This document shows, piece by piece, positions 47,201 to 58,425 of a DNA stretch of 64,000 nt (position 1 is its first letter; each line of letters opens with the position of its first letter). The notes under the pieces are model-generated. The model searched no databases and was not told where the DNA came from. It saw nothing but the letters and a program-made list of their open reading frames with translations. The stretch spans positions 1,488,001 through 1,552,000 of the forward strand of contig MU271149.1 in the NCBI GenBank assembly GCA_021432605.1. The letters run 5' to 3'. Position numbers and translations under genes: made by a program. The DNA comes from Coniochaeta sp. PMI_546. Taxonomy: Eukaryota; Ascomycota; Sordariomycetes; Coniochaetales; Coniochaetaceae.

Positions 47201-48246
47201 GATTTGCGTACAGAGGGATCACCTCTTCATGTGGTATACCCAGCACCGAAGAGGCTTGGTCCACAATCTATCCCAAGCTCGAATGATTACTAAACCCTTC
47301 AACGTATATCGCGCAGGCTGGGTTGAGAAAAAGATCACACTGACCATGGAAGACAATGGGGACAGCGCCTCAGTCTCGTAGAAGGAAATAATCACAAGGT
47401 CTTGAAGTCGATTTCTCACTGAAACAGCCAGGTCATGCAATGCTTTTGAGCCATGGTTAAGATAGTCCAAGAGGTCAGTTCTGATGACCCTGTTTTGCAG
47501 TGTGGCGGTCGTGGTAGCTGAACATGTGTTGACTATTCTCCCGACGACGCTTCCAAGGTTTGCAATGCTGCTCCCTCTGTGTGGCGTGCCCATAAAGACA
47601 ATACCGGAAACAGAGTCAAGTAGTGTGCGGTAAACAGTGTCATCTTCGTGGGCGAGGACGAGAGCCTTGGTGACACAGTTAGCATGCAGGTACCTCAAAT
47701 GACTGGTCCGAGGCTGAAGCGATCTACAAACTTGTTTACAGACAATGCCTCCGAGGCTATGGCAAATGAAGATGATTGGGCGCATGCCCTGTCGCCGAGT
47801 CAAAGTGATTAGCCAAGTCTGATATAATGAAGTGAGCTGGATGATGATACCTGGTCACAATCCTCTTGAACGTCTCGGATTGAGCTCAAGAGTCGTCGTG
47901 AATATTCCCGCACCTCCGCGAATGAGGTACTGAATGCGACCTGGGACGGGTACCCATAAGTGTACACCCGACATCCAGGAAGTAACTTGGGCAAAAGATC
48001 TCGGATCCATAGTGTCCCATTAGCATGGGTCCATGTTGTGTAGGCATCACCATTCAACCCATGCACTGCGATGATGTCGACAGCATAGTTCTCGCTCTCA
48101 TTCGTATCTGGAGCGCTCTCAGCGAGGAGGAAGAGGCCAAACCGTTCTGTGCGCGACTTGACTGTGATGGTGCCTTGGGCATCGGCCGTGGAGATGATCT
48201 TCCCAGATCGTTTCCCAAGCTTCTTCAGCTTCAGCAGCTTGTGCAT
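44215..48246 (-). CDS. NLR-like STAND protein: alpha/beta hydrolase - NACHT - ankyrin repeats
   Basis: Exons 48246-47851, 47788-47345, 47267-47087 and 47003-44215 join in phase to 1269 residues. The N-terminal hydrolase (about 1-280) has IIAVHGLNGD, serine elbow CHSLGG and IVFMGTPHRGS, as in PGAP1/DUF676-like domains at the head of many fungal NLRs. The NACHT domain follows with P-loop GHPGCGKT (about 398-405) and Walker B IIIDGLDE. About ten ankyrin repeats (roughly 915-1265) close the protein, with repeated GRTALSWA and GHLxVVKxLL blocks. The frame is intact. It probably works as a ligand-triggered switch in allorecognition or response to other organisms, by family analogy. Upstream on the same strand is an eEF1A-derived G-domain protein. 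Confidence 0.92.
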
Positions 48247-48811
48247 CGTTTTACCAAGTGTTCGGCCGCCAAGCTGGCTGGCTCTTTGCGCTACCTTACT
48301 TGAACACTACCACCAGCAAGAATATGAGGGAAAAGATGCAACACAAGACACCACCGCCGGCCACGGGGGCGGATATCGTGAACGCACAAACGCCCCCTGA
48401 CTCTGAGGGCCCGGCGGCTATGCCGTGTAACCAGACACAGGGCAATGATTGGCTAAGCCGAAGATTGAGTCCCATCCTGGCTTCCAGTTCATGCAGGCCT
48501 GTTCTGCGGGCCGTATCGGGCCGGCAGGGAACGCAGAATATGCCCTTGTGATAACAACTCATGTAGACTCGCATAGAGCTAGACGTGCTATCTTTTGTCT
48601 GCTTCGCATGTCCCACTGTTATGTCTCGCTCAGGGTCGGAATGCGCTCACCCACCCATCTATCCACGACCGACCTCGATACGATATTGATCAGTAACGAC
48701 AAGGCTCCCGAAGCGTACCATGAAATTCCATTGATAACACAAATCGAGTCTAGAAGTATTGCCTTGATGAGATTGACGGTCGAAGGTTTGATGGCTTTTG
48801 CACTTGTAGAG
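48247..48811. promoter_or_regulatory. Presumed NLR promoter between two same-strand genes
   Basis: This 565-base region separates the eEF1A-like stop from the NLR start. No motif can be supported. Confidence 0.4.
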
Positions 48812-49616
48812 TTATCCAAGCACCTGCATTAACGTTCTTTCTGTGACTACTTCGGGTCCTGGGTGGTCCAAGGAGCGATCTCCTCTCGGCCAAGGAAGGC
48901 CATTGGGCATCTCGAGCACGTTCCCGCCTTGGAGAGCGGAGATTGGGATTATGTAGGCCCTATCCAGAATCAGCTTCGGCGGCACTGGACAAGCAGTGGT
49001 AGACTAAGCCAAGACTTACCGTGCCGGTTTGGAGTCGACGGCGTCGAATGCTGTAGCTGTCTCCTTGAAGACGTCTTCAGACCAATGGATCAAGTCCCTA
49101 TGTGTCCGTATCAGTATCCGGATAAACGCAAGACGTGGACCTTCAATACATCTTGTTGATCAAAATCAACAGCTTGTCTTTCGGCTGCAACAAACCAGCT
49201 GTTATCAGCGAGATCAACTCGGAGCTCGAAGCTCGACCTCGATCAGGATCGGTTGCATCCACTACCCAGCACGCGATATCTGGCTTTGTGCTTTCTTGAC
49301 AGCCGACGATTAGCGATGGGAAACACGAAGTGGCCTGGTCGGAGAGCGACGTACGCTCAATGACAATATTCGCCGATGGTGTGTAAAAGGACTTGGTAAT
49401 GTCCTTCTCCTCAAAGAAGGAAACAATATCGGCATAATTTCCATTAGTGCTCCTTTCCAGCTGCGCCAACTGCTCTAGGCCCATGCCACACTGAACGACA
49501 GTTAGTTATCAGCCAGAGTAATGGGTGATTGGGCGCACCTTGTAGATTAGACTGCCAATAAGGGTCTTCTTTCCCGCTCCTTTGGCACCGAGAACGGTGA
49601 GTGTCTTCGAGGCCAT
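48812..49616 (-). CDS. Stand-alone eEF1A-like G-domain protein, degenerate
   Basis: Four small exons (49616-49539, 49490-49150, 49097-49020, 48959-48812) join in phase to 214 residues through introns of 48, 52 and 60 bases. The N-terminus has a P-loop, GAKGAGKKT, followed by LIGSLIYKCG, matching eEF1A's GKST..LIYKCG. NKMDLIHWSED, joined across an intron, matches eEF1A NKMD..WSE, and IIPISALQGGNVLE matches its PISG..G.N. The DxPG motif that senses the gamma phosphate is missing, and beta-barrel domains II and III are absent. It may therefore bind but not normally hydrolyse GTP, and cannot act as an elongation factor. Clean splicing and an open frame argue for a real gene. It lies 565 bases upstream of the hydrolase-NACHT-ankyrin gene on the same strand. 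Confidence 0.72.
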
Positions 49617-49862
49617 CTGGACAGGGATTCGTGGGGGCCTCCTATTGCAAGGTATGCTCTCCGATGTGTAGGTCTTTCCATTGCGACTTCCAGGATGGCG
49701 GGGTTTGAAGACACTGACATTTTGCGTGCGATCGTCATGTGATCAGTGATCATCTCAGCTGCGAATGTGGAGACTTGTGGGGGCACGCAACACAAGCCGA
49801 AGTTTAACCAGGGCGATCTACTATGTTATGTACGACATACTCGCACCTCAAATCTCGTCCCT

Positions 49863-50270
49863 TCAACCGCTTTGTTCTGATTGAATAGCATTCTGGGCGG
49901 CCTCGATCGTCCAACTTGGTAGGACCTGCGGCGTGCAGCCCAAGCTCGAGTGGACTTCGTGACATACCGTATGCGCATGATGCAAGCACCCTCTCCTAGT
50001 CAACGGCACATGGAATACGCCTTCGACCAGCCGGACTCTGATAACATTCGCGGATCGGATGAGATTCGTCGACTCCTTGACGCAAACTTCCCTTTCGATG
50101 ATGGCCTCTTCTAGAAGGCCAAGATGCGCCACCGAACCGCTAGGGTCTCTCCAGCCCACTGACTCAGGCAATTGACCCTCAACACACTCAAAAATATGCG
50201 GATAGTGATAGCTCCGTGGTCGTGGAGGTCGTCTTAAGAGATCGTCGATGTCCTGAAGCATCTTTCGCAC
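49863..50270 (-). CDS. Hypothetical open frame, low support
   Basis: A 130-residue minus-strand frame that would start at the ATG of MLQDIDDLLRRPPR (50261). Composition is protein-like at first (YHYPHIFECVEGQLPES, LLEEAIIERE) but no domain is recognised and no splice partner was found. It lies upstream of the eEF1A-like gene on the same strand and might be its relic neighbour or a separate small gene. Confidence 0.25.
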   Translation of the reverse strand: MRKMLQDIDDLLRRPPRPRSYHYPHIFECVEGQLPESVGWRDPSGSVAHLGLLEEAIIEREVCVKESTNLIRSANVIRVRLVEGVFHVPLTRRGCLHHAHTVCHEVHSSLGCTPQVLPSWTIEAAQNAIQSEQSG

Positions 50271-51937
50271 TACAAGGGTTGCCGGCCATGGTTTATATCT
50301 AGGAAGGATCGTGCTGAACTGACGGAAGAGTTGAGTAAGGTTTATTCGGTCATGCTACAAACACTGACCAATAAAACGCATAGGTTGACGAATGGACCTG
50401 ATGCGTTCATTAGCGACTATTCGCGATCGTTGTCTTTTAGATCAAGATCTTACATTGTCTGCTCTTGAAGATTGTGGTTAATGCAAAGAGTTCCAATCAT
50501 GAATACTACAATGTTCCCAACCAGCTAATTAGCATACAACCCAAGCAAGCTTAACCTGAGCTGTATGGTTATATGAATACTTGCGCTGAAACTAGTGGTC
50601 ATATTTAAGAACTGCGATCATCTACATCCATGCATAAGTACCCCCGAATGTAAGAGTAGAGGTTCCTGGTGTTACCCCTGGAAGGTAGATATTATCGTAG
50701 CCGGTTGGCTGCTCACCATATTCAGCTCATGGCGAGAGAGACAAGACTCAAGTTCCCTGTCATAGAGCCATGAAGCAATTGCTATGACTCCGGTGAAACT
50801 TGTGTAATCTCACAGGTAAGCCATCTGTACAGTCCTCCTTTTCAAAAGCACGCACCCTTACCTTGGTGGATTGGTTGTCTCAGTCTCAGAGGTTGACTTC
50901 GTTTTTGGCGGTCACAATACTTATTCTGTGTTGATTATCTCTCAGCGTTATGAGATCGATTCCGACGGATAGCTCACTTATACTGGCAATTTCGATCATT
51001 CGTTCGATACATAGCTTGGAGGCAATGATTCAATGTAACTCACGTTGTATTGCGGGTCACGATGCTAAGGCAGTTTTGCTCTAACGTGAAGAGATCAGGT
51101 AGCACAGTTGAACCGGGTTGACAAGAGGACGTCCGGTCCGGGAAAAAGCTTTGTGCCTGAATCTATGGTGCGTTTTGTCGGCAGATTTCTTCAGCTGCTT
51201 AACGACCAGTTCTATAGCCGCTATCTTATTTCGTCTCCAGACGTGAAGTAAGACCAGCTTGTGATGTCAACGACAGCATACGATCCGCAGTTCCCCAGTC
51301 TGTCAACCGGTAAGCAAAAAGCCCACTCAGAGATCTAGGCCTATCATCGAACTACCGTACGGCCGGCTGGAGATGACACCCAGGTTTAGCCGTCCCGAGA
51401 GCGCGTTACCTGGTATGACTGCCGTTCTATTTTGGTCCACTTGTCTTATCGCACGCGGTTCGATATTGTTGCTCTGGGAAAGCTTGTTTACCTTGAAAAG
51501 TTCCGACTGGACGCAACCGGTCTTTGTGAATGCAACCTGGCCAGTGAGGCTCGAGTGAGCCGAGTTGACGGCATGCAACCCATTCACGTTGCGCTTGGGT
51601 CATGTTGTCAATGAGTTCTTGTAGGCGGAGTGACGGACCGGGAAATCGAGAATCTCGCCATACCTGGTAAAGAAAGTTTGGTTGTGGCTTGGAACCCATT
51701 ATCCGGGGATATGGAGCTTAGCAGATACTCAGCGAAGGTGTCGACAGACCCAGCACTGGGTATATATACCTGCGTATACCCTTCGTCGACCTCGAGGACA
51801 GTGTGCTCCTTTTCTTGCTGCTTTTTCTCTACCAATTTCGGCGCCTTTTTACCTTACATGTACAGAGTGAGATCCCCTGTTAACTATTAGGTTCAAGACA
51901 GTCTCATACTATCTCATACAAGTCATCATCATCGATA
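50271..51937. other. Gene-poor, AT-richer stretch
   Basis: About 1.6 kb with no supported gene. Short frames near 51327-51890 lack protein-like features. The right end is the promoter of the small secreted protein. Confidence 0.45.
51761..51768 (+). promoter_or_regulatory. TATA box of the small secreted protein gene
   Basis: TATATATA lies 170 bases upstream of the ATG at 51938, a distance compatible with a core promoter and a 5' leader of about 100 bases or more. The match is perfect; use is inferred. Confidence 0.5.
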
Positions 51938-52417
51938 ATGCCGAACCTTGTCACGCTCCTGCTTAGTATGGCGGCAACCATACATGGCCTGAGAGCAAAC
52001 TTCACAAAGCCGTGCCCTGTCGATCTCGACATATGCGGTTGGGACCTACAGGCAGGATATGGTAAGCACCGCTCAAAGATGGTATGGCCTGTAGCCAGCT
52101 AGATGCTCACACTTTCTCCAGGGTATGATCAGGAGACTCTCTCAGAAGCAACTACATACGCGGGCCAGGATGCCGGCGTCGGCACCTATGTGTACGACAG
52201 CATCTACAACTGCTATCCGGACGGAGAGGTCGGCTGGAGTGCCTGGTGCGGTGGAGCGGGCCAGTGTCAGCCGCCTGTGAACAAGGCGTCACACGCTCTG
52301 TGCAGGGGCGAGCCGGTCGACACTGGAGCAAGTCCTCCTACTGACGGCGGCTCTGGTGAGGGCGGATCGGATGACGGGGGCATCGTGTATGATCCGCCCA
52401 TTGGGAGTGGCGAATAG
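51938..52417 (+). CDS. Small secreted cysteine-rich protein
   Basis: Exons 51938-52061 and 52122-52417 give 139 residues. The N-terminus MPNLVTLLLSMAATIHGLRA is a signal peptide with probable cleavage near residue 18-20. The mature part has six cysteines (PCPV, ICGW, NCYP, WCGG, QCQP, LCRG), enough for three disulfides, followed by an acidic Gly/Ser/Asp tail ending GSGE. No known domain is recognised. Small size, secretion and even cysteine number are effector-like. A TATA box precedes it, and an AA9 monooxygenase gene follows convergently 1 kb away. It could also be a wall or adhesion protein. Confidence 0.75.
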
Positions 52418-53439
52418 GGCGGAGCTGGTATACTTATTACTGGGGATGCTGAAGGGCTCACTTGTCATGTATGAGTATGCAGGTCCAGCCTTAATTGTTG
52501 CAGAGATGCTTATCGCCGTCAATATAATACTGTTTATCACCTCACGGCACTGAGTGTATTGGAACTACTCATGCTAGGTAAGGCGCTAGGTAAGGTACAA
52601 CTCATCGACCATGTAACGATATACAGCGTTGAGGCCTATCTCGGTTTAACTTTGGCGGGCTTCACAATGAGCTCCGGCGAGCTCATATCCTTCTCATGTC
52701 CGACTTGGTCTTGTCGTCATGTTCCCCCTCTTGACTTGACAAGGGTTGATCAGACGTGAAAGCCTGAAAGGACCAAACGTGACTTGAAGTGGGATGATAA
52801 CGCCTGGGAACTCAAAAGGGAATGTACAAGCCATGCCACAGCTGGTGACTCGTTCCTTACAAATATCTGTCTCTGATCCGGATATAAATAGGCTAGCCTT
52901 GCGGTCTCTGAAACAGAAATCAAGCGACGATTCGTTCGTGGTTGACCCCGGGACGCGGGCACCCTAGCAAGGACTACGTGCTGTGCGACCGCTCATACCA
53001 TAGACCTGCCCCAAGCTCGAGTAACTGCTCTTGTAGAAGAACCCTGGCTCACATACACATATTGACGTACTCCAGGCTGAGTACTTAGCAGTACGGATAG
53101 GTTAGTAGTACTTCAGAATCACCTACTTTCGAGGGTGGTGAACTGGCTGATCTCTTAAGGGAGGATAGTGCAAAGGTATTCATGGTGATTGGCTTCATGG
53201 GGGAGTTGAAGTTGATACGTGCAGTATAGGAGTTGGAGGATTTGAGTCAATCCAAGCACATGTATGTAAAGCCAATCCAAATCGATGAATATCTCGAGCG
53301 GTGACTTCAAGCAACAGGGACATGTTGACCAATTCGGGATTCGATTGAATAAAAGGTATCTATAACCGCTTTCAACCACGCTCTGATCCAAGTGGGACAT
53401 CAACTCCCACTCCCTCAATCAGCCTTCATCCATACCCTC
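52418..53439. other. Convergent 3' intergenic region
   Basis: About 1 kb with no supported gene between the secreted protein and the AA9 gene. Confidence 0.45.
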
Positions 53440-54172
53440 CTAACAGGTCTCGACAGCCGGACCAGGAGGGGTATAACTCTTGGGGACCGGATAGTAAATA
53501 TTAATCATAATCCCCGGATCCGTCGCCGAATAAGCGCCCGGAAACGACACCTGATTCTTGGGCGCAAACGTACCGCTCCCGCCACTAACGCTGATCTGCG
53601 CACACGAGATGTAGAACTGCGCCCCGCCCGCCGACCCGGCGCTGTGCAGGCCGATGTGCTCGGCCCGGAGCAGATACTCCCCGTTGGCCAGGCACTTGGG
53701 GAGGGTGACGCTGACGCTCTTGGCGCCCTGGGTGGGCCAGCTCATGCCCCCCGCGGCGATGTTGGGCATGTCCTGGTAGATCTTGCTCCAGACCTTGGCC
53801 GTGCCGGGCTCCCAGGTCGCGACGGACTCGCCGGCGGGGACCTTTGCGATGTAGAAGGACATGGGGCCCGGGTGGGAGATGGAGGCCTTGGCGTTGTAGG
53901 ACACGGGCTGGCCGGCGGTCACGTTCATTATGCCGGCGGTGTTCTTCATCTGGTAGCAGCGGATGTCGGCGGATTGGACGTCGGTCACGGGGCCGTTGCT
54001 CTGGTAGTTCTTCGTCTGGCGGACGACTTGCCAGTCCCCTGTCGTGCCGACGCTGGGGAATGTGTCTGGACGTTTGTTAGTGGTGGCGCTGATGTGACGT
54101 GACATGGGTGGACGTACAGTGGGCGTCCGTGACGGCTGCCGCAAGGAGCACGGCGGCTGCGGTGAACCTCAT
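53440..54172 (-). CDS. AA9 lytic polysaccharide monooxygenase (GH61 family)
   Basis: Secreted copper enzyme that cleaves cellulose or related glucans oxidatively. Exons 54172-54118 and 54065-53440 give 226 residues. The signal peptide MRFTAAAVLLAAAVTDA ends exactly before histidine 18, which becomes the N-terminal His of the copper brace. The second brace histidine is in ISHPGP (precursor residue about 83). The conserved second-shell region is AEHIGLHSAG, and the axial tyrosine is in QFYISCAQ (about 170). Four cysteines are present, the last at the C-terminus. No cellulose-binding module is attached. Its presence indicates a plant-biomass or plant-tissue lifestyle. Regioselectivity cannot be told. 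Confidence 0.95.
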
Positions 54173-56394
54173 CTTTGCTAGGCACACTTGTCTTTCGGCT
54201 TTTCTGGGCAGTCACAACTGTTGCGCAAGCTATTGTAGACTGGTAGGTGATGGGCAAGATGCAGTCATGTAAAGGACCGGCGGGCAACCGTAGGAGCCGC
54301 CACGACTCTTATATCACAGCGCCGTGGCATTCGGCACGACGCCTCCATCCACACAAGACAAATTTTCATTTTCTTGTAATATCGAGCTCGGCTTTTGCAT
54401 GAGAGAGTGAATTCAAGGGAGTGACTGTCGTCACCGTAGTCAAGGAGGCAGAGGTGCCGAGACGGGTAAAACGGGAGGCGGTTAAAATCTCGACGACCAA
54501 GCAGCCACTCGCGGACCAGAGAGATATTGGGCCAGCGCTCTAAACAAATGAAGGTCCAAGGGATTGAAACGCTGCTGCTTCCACATGATCTGGGGTAGAC
54601 CAGGTAATGCTGCCTTCGGAACTGGAGTGCAGCTGGTATCCGCGATCGTGCCCTGTGCCACGTGTGGATTGTGGGAGCTGGTTTGCATGGCGTCGCTCGA
54701 TCGACCAAGGTTGCATGAGACACCTTGAAGTCAGGTCGGACAAGAACGAGAGGCAAAGTAGAAGTCATCCCCAGCATGCCCTGGGGTACCGACGTGTGGC
54801 CGACCTCGCTGCCATCGATGTTGGAACGCAGTTGAGAGACGCGCTCTGGGCCTCAGAGACCGATCATAGTGCCAACGATACCAAGACTTTCGCGTAAGAC
54901 GATCTGATCGGCAATTGATGTGCACTGAGCCGCACATCCGTCACTGGTACCCCCAATCCTCGGAGCCGCGGGCTCTGCACACATCCTCCTACCCCCAACT
55001 CGACAACCTTCGGCAAGCGGCGTCCGAGGACGCATCAAGCCACAATCAACTGGGAACCGGGAAACAGGGAGGCGTCGAAAGTGCTGGGAGGTGTAAAGTG
55101 ACGGCATCAGTCTCGAAAGTTCGTCGTCCGGTGGGCGCCAGCAAGAGCACCTTGTTTGCATAAGGCAGACGCAAATCGTTTCCTGGATCGTGTTCCGTCG
55201 CATGAAATTCCATGGAGCCAGCTGGATGGGACCTCCGGGCTGGCCCTCGTCTTGGCATTGTCTGCAATATAGATCGCAAATGCCGTTGGCATGTCCTCGT
55301 GGACAGGGCCTTTGTTGCACTGGCAGTGAACGAACATGGTCAGGCTGATTCTGGGCCGCGCAGTCAGTTGTTCTTACAGTAGTCTTAGGAATTAGGTAGG
55401 AAAACGTGCAAGCTTCATTCAACCTGGCATCCATCTGCAGGATTGGATCTGTCGGCCCTGTCTCAGAGACAGGAAGCAAAGACGCTCCTCCGGGTTCATC
55501 GAAGTATAAACTGAGCGTAGTCAGCGTACCGAGCATTACAGACGCCAACCAATCACCGCCTTTATCGCCATGATCGTCGAGCTGTACCCTCGTCCCTAGT
55601 GGCTGCCTCCTTCAGTGGCCAAAAGATTGTTCTGAGCTCCTCAGCTTTACGAACCGGTCCGACGGAAAGGCGACACTGACCAACAGCGCGCTCAGCACCG
55701 CCCTCATAGTCCAAGAGCAAGCCTCTCCAATATTCTCCTGCAGTCCCCAGAATACGTGAACACGAAGGACGTCATCGAGATTGGCAAGCGAGCTCTTCCG
55801 ATTGCGGGCATGGGCATCATCTGTCGTCGAGAAACTAAGCCCAGAAGAGTACCGTCATCTGCGGGACCCTGGTGGATGACCCATGGGTGAGGATGATGAA
55901 AATGGGGTGAGAGTGGCCTAAGTCGTGGATCGGCGTCAGGATGGCCGGCTGTCCTTTGTCGAGGCAACCGAAGAGGATAGGTCTTGACTCCAACCTCTGA
56001 TCACATGCAGATTACAAGCCAACATCACCCGCAGAGGAACCAATCGACCAACAGACGACCTGAGCGCAAGCTTGAACTTCGTGCATGGCAGACGCAAACA
56101 TCGCGTACAATCAGAAAATAGGTTGCTGCACTGCTGGGTTAGTTGTTCGTCCCACGAACAGACGCAGCCAGCGAGCCCCTATCACAGGTATCAAATCTCC
56201 AATGCATGTACCTCAGCGATGTAATATGGCGAGGCCGACTAGAGACTACACCACCGAATGGAAATTTGTGGCTAACGGCAGACTTCTTGCCCGACTCTGG
56301 GGGTTAAGTGAATCATGGTCAAGCTGAGGCACCAATTTGCAGTCTAGCACACGATAGGAATGTTGGTTGTTCTCGTATCATCATTCACTATGAC
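54173..56394. other. Long intergenic stretch, no supported gene
   Basis: About 2.2 kb. A 231-residue minus-strand frame (54853-55548) and a 170-residue frame (54265-54777) are open but biased in composition and carry no motif. They are treated as chance frames. The left end holds the AA9 promoter. Confidence 0.45.
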
Positions 56395-57606
56395 TCATGA
56401 CAGCCTAGCTTCAGCCCTCCTCTGCCGGATAGCCGTGCTGCTGATCTTGGAAGCAAAGTTCTCCGTCTTCGTGGCCCCATCGGAAATCTCCTCGGCGTCA
56501 AGGACGTCTACCTCAAAGACATCGAGCGACTTCCACCCCTTCTCCGCCCTCTTGTCGTTGACAGCCTTGCCGCCAGACCTGGTCTCGCCCGAGACCACCA
56601 GGGCGTCGATCTGCTCCAACGTGATGGTAGGGCCGTACGCGTCCTGTATCATGACGCACTGGACCGTGACGAGGCCGTCTCTGAACCACGCGCTGAAGGT
56701 ACCGTCCGTCTCCACGACCTCCAGCTCTGCCTGGTCTCTCCACCCCTTTGGAGAGAGCTTGAGGAGGGTCGATAGGAAGACGAGGACGTTCCGAGCCCGC
56801 GTCTCCCACGGCTCGACGAACTCGGCGTATTTCTTGGTCTTGAGCATCTCATCGCCCGTGACGCCGATGATGAACTTGCACGCGTTTGGCGAGCCTTTCT
56901 CGGGCACTTTTAGCAGGAGTGCGCCGGCTGTGAGCAAGAGCTTGTGACCTGGGTGTAGGTGGTCAAAGGTTCCTCCGAGACAGACGACAGGGTAGCATTC
57001 GGTCTGTGGCGGAGGCGTTGCATTGGCGGGCTTGGTCACGTTTAGTGATAGGCCGCCTTCGACAGGCACCAACTGCTCGTGCAGTAAGGTCTGCTTCCCT
57101 TCGGCGAGCTTGAGATAGGTGTTGAACACATTTAGGCCGAGCTCGGACCTGACGTGGAAGATCCGGTCCCAGGGGTGGTATGCTGTGGCAAACGTGGAAA
57201 GGTCGACGATTATGGTGTTGTTGGGCTCAATGGCAGGGCGGAAATCTGCTGCGTATCGCTTGTTGCGGTCATGGTCTACGAGAATGACGGTGGCGTCTAC
57301 TGAGTTAGGACCGGCATTGACGTCGGTGGCGATAGATAGGTGAGCGCATATGGTGGAGATGATGGCGTAGATGTTGGCGACGAGTGACTGCGCCTCTGGC
57401 CAGGAGAAGGTCTTGAACCTGATGTAGGGTCCTTGCAGTATTGGCCATGGCACTGCGACGATGAGCTTGGAAGCCCTGTCCGGCCTCTTCAGCTGAGACA
57501 ATGTCGCGGTCAGCGGAGGTTTATATGATGCGGAGAGGACGTGACGGTCCGCCGGGTCGGGCGGGAATGGGAGCAGCAAGAGCGACGGCATGTCATCGCG
57601 CTTCAT
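56395..57606 (-). CDS. CAB4: Phosphopantetheine adenylyltransferase (CoA biosynthesis)
   Basis: Transfers AMP from ATP to 4'-phosphopantetheine, giving dephospho-CoA, the fourth step of CoA synthesis after pantothenate. It is a single exon of 403 residues. The nucleotidyltransferase domain occupies the second half: GGTFDHLHPGHKLLL with the HxGH signature at 218-221, IIGVTGDEML, and the closing ISSTAIRQR motif near residue 392. The first 200 residues are a fungal N-terminal extension of unclear role. A second ATG five codons in (MPSLLLLPF) is an alternative start. It shares an 819-base divergent upstream region with the WD40 gene and is expected to be constitutive and essential. Confidence 0.93.
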   Translation of the reverse strand: MKRDDMPSLLLLPFPPDPADRHVLSASYKPPLTATLSQLKRPDRASKLIVAVPWPILQGPYIRFKTFSWPEAQSLVANIYAIISTICAHLSIATDVNAGPNSVDATVILVDHDRNKRYAADFRPAIEPNNTIIVDLSTFATAYHPWDRIFHVRSELGLNVFNTYLKLAEGKQTLLHEQLVPVEGGLSLNVTKPANATPPPQTECYPVVCLGGTFDHLHPGHKLLLTAGALLLKVPEKGSPNACKFIIGVTGDEMLKTKKYAEFVEPWETRARNVLVFLSTLLKLSPKGWRDQAELEVVETDGTFSAWFRDGLVTVQCVMIQDAYGPTITLEQIDALVVSGETRSGGKAVNDKRAEKGWKSLDVFEVDVLDAEEISDGATKTENFASKISSTAIRQRRAEARLS

Positions 57607-58425
57607 GACTGCGTCACTGTTATTTTTATACTATATTTTATGTCACACAAGGAAGGTTGAGGAGTTTCGAGTGAGCTGTGTGTATGATGTTCCAATGTCT
57701 CATCGGGAAGACTGCGTGTTTGTGTCTTGTAAGAATGAGGACAAGATGCTGCAAGTTGAGAGGGGAGACATTGGGCGATCCGGTCGTCCAGCCGTTAGTG
57801 GAGTACCTCCTAACCCAGCCATTGTCACATGCTATAATAGTCAGAGTAAGTACCTCGCTATCTTGACACAGACACATCGTCGAAGTCACCATACGGACCA
57901 TATATTGCGCAGAATCAAGGAAGCAGTGATTTTAGAGATTATACTGGTCACAGAAATATCCTTTCATTATTTTTATCTGTTTTCTGTGAGCTTAGTTTTG
58001 GCCGTGATGTGGCTCGGCAGAAGCAGTCAGGGTCCACTTGCTAATTGGACGCTGCTACGGCAGTGGACACACACTGGACAGTGGCCGAAACATTGCTGCC
58101 AAACCCCAAAGACACAGCCAAACCAGTTGGCCTCGTCCACCATCCTCTCGACAAACGCCAACGCCAATCACTCAGTGAACGGCCTCCTGTGCGTCCCCGA
58201 GACACCTTCTCTACTCTTAGTGCTGGAGAGACTCGTATCATCTGTTGCGCGTGTCCCTAATTCCAGCGTCTTTCCCTTCTGCGGCGAGCCGGATCCGTGT
58301 CGGCTCCGTGACGCAAAGCTTGGCCGCCCTCTCAACCTCGACCAGGAACCCCACCATAACCAACCTCCTATTGTTCTTCTTCTATCTTCCTAGCCTTGTT
58401 CCTCTCTCGACCTCGCGACCTCGCC
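57607..58425. promoter_or_regulatory. Divergent promoter, CAB4 homologue and WD40 gene
   Basis: This 819-base region separates two housekeeping genes on opposite strands. The part before 58426 is pyrimidine-rich, as is common in constitutive fungal promoters. No gene is seen. Confidence 0.4.

Noticed and set aside
51327-51890. Several 60-90 codon frames on both strands upstream of the secreted protein
   Set aside because: Mutually overlapping, no motif, and they include the promoter and TATA box.
53392-54102. 236-codon plus-strand frame opposite the AA9 gene
   Set aside because: Shadow frame; the minus strand codes a signal peptide and complete copper brace.
54265-54777. 170-codon minus-strand frame upstream of the AA9 gene
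   Set aside because: No domain, signal peptide or splice context; probably chance.
54853-55548. 231-codon minus-strand frame in the long intergenic stretch
   Set aside because: Starts like a peptide but quickly becomes compositionally random, has no motif, no plausible splice partner and lies among other chance frames.
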